NCBI GenBank assembly: GCA_965656875.1
Contig: CBFHMJ010000017.1
Location: 1-6,858, forward strand
Origin: CBFHMJ01 sp965656875
GTDB lineage: Bacteria > Pseudomonadota > Gammaproteobacteria > Enterobacterales > Alteromonadaceae
DNA: 6,858 nucleotides
Direction: 5' to 3'
Shown here: positions 5,373 through 6,858 of the stretch, in pieces
How positions within the stretch are numbered: position 1 is the first letter of the stretch
Layout: each line of letters begins with the position of its first letter
Translations under genes and position numbers: made by a program
Notes under the pieces: generated by a model
Database searches by the model: none
What the model saw: the letters and a program-made list of their open reading frames with translations, nothing else
Told to the model about the DNA's origin: nothing

Positions 5373-5546
5373 CTAATTTGGAAGTTCGTCTGGTCGAGCT
5401 GGCCTTATGCCACCTGGATCAGAACTATCATGAGTATGAGGCGTCCCAAACTGCTTGCTCTGCTCCTGGGCCGTTAGGGCTTGCAAACTTTCCGTCAGCC
5501 GTTCACCAACCGTTTTTCCAGCTGGTTTCACCCTTTGTAACATTAA
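5373..5546 (-). pseudogene. Chimeric toxin relic in front of the Imm53-like gene
   Basis: From the junction (ATGTTACAAAGG), the cassette frame reads NVTKGETSWKNGW, a TGA, TADGKFASPNGPGAEQAVWD and A, then stops. This is the opening of a nuclease tip common in Rhs proteins (GETSW.NG.R...DGKFASPNG.GR.GA.AEQAVWDA), whose catalytic D...EVK part is missing here. The end of the relic belongs to another frame and family: FGTPHTHDSSDPGGIRPARP followed by DELPN and a TAG at 5373-5375. A deletion has fused two toxin types. In that second frame an ORF runs unbroken from ATG 5544 to 5373 (61 residues), but it overlays the nuclease opening in the wrong frame, so I read it as accidental. Confidence 0.7.
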
Positions 5547-5549
5547 CTC

Positions 5550-6023
5550 TTAAGCAGCTAAAGGCCCCAGTTCGTCATTGGTAAAATATCTTGTATCTTC
5601 GTCTGAAGCTGGTTCAATACCACAATAAAAATCATTTACTCCGCATTCGAGTGCTACACGCTTAGCGTGTGAGTGCAGCTCTTTTACAAGAGTCATCGTA
5701 GTGGTATTTTCAAGCTCATTAGAATCAAAATTAAATTCAATATCATATTGCCCTTCATACTTTAGGAGTCGTAGCTGTATATTTGGCAGGATGATATTGC
5801 CCAAATCAATAGATCTAATCTTTATCAATACAGTAACATCACTTGTAAAGCCCAGAAACTGATCTAAGCCTTGTTCAGAAAGCTGCCCGTCCTTAAACAA
5901 AGATAGGCTTTCAGTGCATTCGATACTAATAACGTTTTCCAAGCTGGTAATTAGTAATTTTAAGAGCTGCAAAACGCAGCTCTTCCCAATGTGTTCGAAA
6001 ACGACTTCTATAAGGTTAGCCAT
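5550..6023 (-). CDS. Probable immunity protein of the head toxin
   Basis: Encodes 157 residues, MANLIEVVFEHIGKSCVLQL and onward, ending FYCGIEPASDEDTRYFTNDE-LGPLAA. The C-terminal 'GIEPA.DEDTR(Y/F)FT...LGPL' motif is one I have seen repeatedly at the end of small immunity proteins, although I cannot give the family name. No signal or membrane segment. The frame is open five codons further to a TTG, but ATG at 6023 with GAG about 10 bases upstream is the better start; it lies 8 bp after the restored end of the toxin frame (6032). The stop is followed within a few bases by the junction that starts the next module. This is the resident immunity gene of the head cassette and is intact. Confidence 0.8.
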   Translation of the reverse strand: MANLIEVVFEHIGKSCVLQLLKLLITSLENVISIECTESLSLFKDGQLSEQGLDQFLGFTSDVTVLIKIRSIDLGNIILPNIQLRLLKYEGQYDIEFNFDSNELENTTTMTLVKELHSHAKRVALECGVNDFYCGIEPASDEDTRYFTNDELGPLAA

Positions 6024-6031
6024 TACAAGTC

Positions 6032-6689
6032 TCAATCTATAAACGTTTTAAATGTGTGATCCATGTTCAAGCGAACACCGCGCCCATCGTCCAGTCTTTA
6101 TTCAAGAAAATCCTTGCCATTACTAGTGGTTTTCTTGAAGTCTCCAGGGCCACGAACAATTTCTCTGAAATGTTTCATAGCCTGGTCGTTCCATGTCTTC
6201 ATGGGGCCAGTCATCTTTCCCCATATTTTCGGGTTTCGGCCAGCGTGTTTGGAAAGCGCATGGCTTACGACAGTACTACCTTTTTTCGCAGCCTGAGCAG
6301 ATTGAAGGGCCGTTTTCATTTGGCCTCTTGATAACCCTGCTAGCCCCTTTGTAACCTCTCCATTACCAGAACCAACGCATTTATACTTTTTCTTTCTGTT
6401 CTCATCCTGATTATGAACCAACCCCCGGTCCTGCGACACATGATACGAATGGAACTCATCCACGGTAAAGTTATACGTCGCTTCCCGGCGGTGCAGGTCG
6501 TTCAGGGAAATCACTACTGCAGCGCTGAACGTGTCGGTTTCTATCACATCGCCCGGATTCAGCGACTGAGATTCAACCCAGCCACGGGCAGGCACATAAA
6601 ACGGATGGGTTTCTGATACCGTCAGGCGTGATCGGGTGGCGTCTCCGGTGTCCAGTAGCAACTCATACGTAACCGTCCGGTGGTGGCAT
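6032..6689 (-). pseudogene. Truncated Hint domain plus toxin tip with one nonsense codon
   Basis: The 5' end is cut at about 6690. The remaining frame reads CHHRTVTYELLLDTGD, then the Hint core LTVSETHPFYVPARGWVESQ, SLNPGDVIETDTFSAAVVIS, YNFTVDEFHSYHVSQDRGLV and HNQ. A pretoxin Hint domain of this kind is thought to cut off the toxin tip. After the linker KYKCVGSGNGEVTKG comes the tip: TVVSHALSKHAGRNPKIWGK, KTWNDQAMKHFREIVRGPGD, FKKTTSNGKDFLE, a TAA (6098-6100), then RLDDGRGVRLNMDHTFKTFI and D with a TGA at 6032-6034. Related tips, as I remember them, read FLEKRLPDGRGVRLN...FKGFID, so the TAA replaces a Lys codon (AAA). The tip may be an RNase of the barnase/colicin E5 fold group; that is a guess. 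Start codon, N-terminus and delivery region are all absent. Confidence 0.8.
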
Positions 6690-6708
6690 CTTGAATAACT
6701 TTAGATTA

Positions 6709-6735
6709 AGTGCCCACTTGTTTTAAGTGGGCACT
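6709..6735. other. 11-bp perfect inverted repeat beside the transposase end
   Basis: AGTGCCCACTT and AAGTGGGCACT are separated by five bases. On the plus strand a T-run follows (TTTTTT at 6738-6743), so it can act as a terminator for plus-strand transcription. It lies between the transposase stop and the cut edge of the Hint domain, so it may also be part of the insertion-sequence end. Confidence 0.55.
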
Positions 6736-6741
6736 ACTTTT

Positions 6742-6858
6742 TTAGAGAGCGTCTGTTGGTAAGGTCAGTGTTAAGTCTATATTCCACGGTAGCAGTTCAT
6801 CGATTCGATTTATCGGGTGCTGACCAATACGTTTGAGTACCACTGTCAGATAGTGACT
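6742..6858 (-). CDS. IS66-family transposase, C-terminal end (partial)
   Basis: The last 38 codons are in the window: SHYLTVVLKRIGQHPINRID, ELLPWNIDLTLTLPTDAL and a TAA at 6742-6744. The 'YL..VL.RI..HP..RIDELLPWN' ending is the C-terminal signature of IS66-type DDE transposases (TnpC). The upstream part, and any TnpA/TnpB partners, lie beyond the right edge. The stop is about 50 bp from the truncated Hint frame, so insertion or later rearrangement of this element probably removed the 5' part of the toxin gene. I could not identify an IS66 terminal repeat between 6690 and 6741. Confidence 0.9.
   Translation of the reverse strand, partial: SHYLTVVLKRIGQHPINRIDELLPWNIDLTLTLPTDAL

Noticed and set aside
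5378..5584. 68-codon plus-strand open frame
   Set aside because: Antisense to the chimeric toxin relic and the end of the 5550-6023 gene.
6056..6331. Plus-strand open frames of 77 and 91 codons
   Set aside because: Antisense to the toxin tip with the SHALSKHAGRNPKIWGK motif.

Overview
The window reads almost entirely on the minus strand. It is an orphan-cassette tail of a bacterial polymorphic toxin locus of the Rhs/CDI/two-partner-secretion type. It is AT-rich. A truncated pretoxin Hint domain, small immunity-type genes and insertion-sequence debris together suggest a Gram-negative gammaproteobacterium, possibly of the insect- or host-associated Enterobacterales kind. The sequence does not fix the genus.

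Layout, following transcription from right to left. 6742-6858 is the C-terminal end of an IS66-family transposase. 6032-6689 is the remaining Hint domain plus a C-terminal toxin domain. It is cut at its 5' end, with no start or N-terminal region left, and carries one in-frame TAA near the toxin end. 5550-6023 is its intact immunity-type gene. 5373-5546 is a scrambled toxin relic followed by an intact Imm53-like gene (5072-5362). 4446-4945 is a frameshifted immunity-type gene whose end runs into a ~250-bp repeat (copy 2, 4224-4474). 4019-4223 is a Hint/toxin relic followed by an intact immunity-type gene (3600-4016). 3437-3600 and 2948-3124 are two halves of an HHMP-motif toxin, separated by copy 1 of the repeat (3125-3376) and an immunity-gene tail; an intact immunity-type gene follows (2506-2937). 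2205-2496 is a frameshifted toxin relic followed by an intact immunity-type gene (1553-2227). 1019-1517 is a Hint/toxin relic followed by an intact immunity-type gene (540-1022). 209-357 is a last Hint relic fading into unreadable sequence at the left edge.

How the parts work together: each module is a promoterless toxin C-terminus followed, usually within 0-15 bp or with overlapping codons, by an immunity gene. Several modules start at the same short sequence encoding V-T-K, which also occurs just after the Hint domain of the head cassette. This fits modules displaced one after another by recombination at that junction. Every toxin reading frame here is broken, while six of seven immunity frames are intact. 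The simplest inference is that the segment now serves as a bank of immunity genes, with the toxins decaying. No tRNA, rRNA, CRISPR array or convincing promoter was seen.
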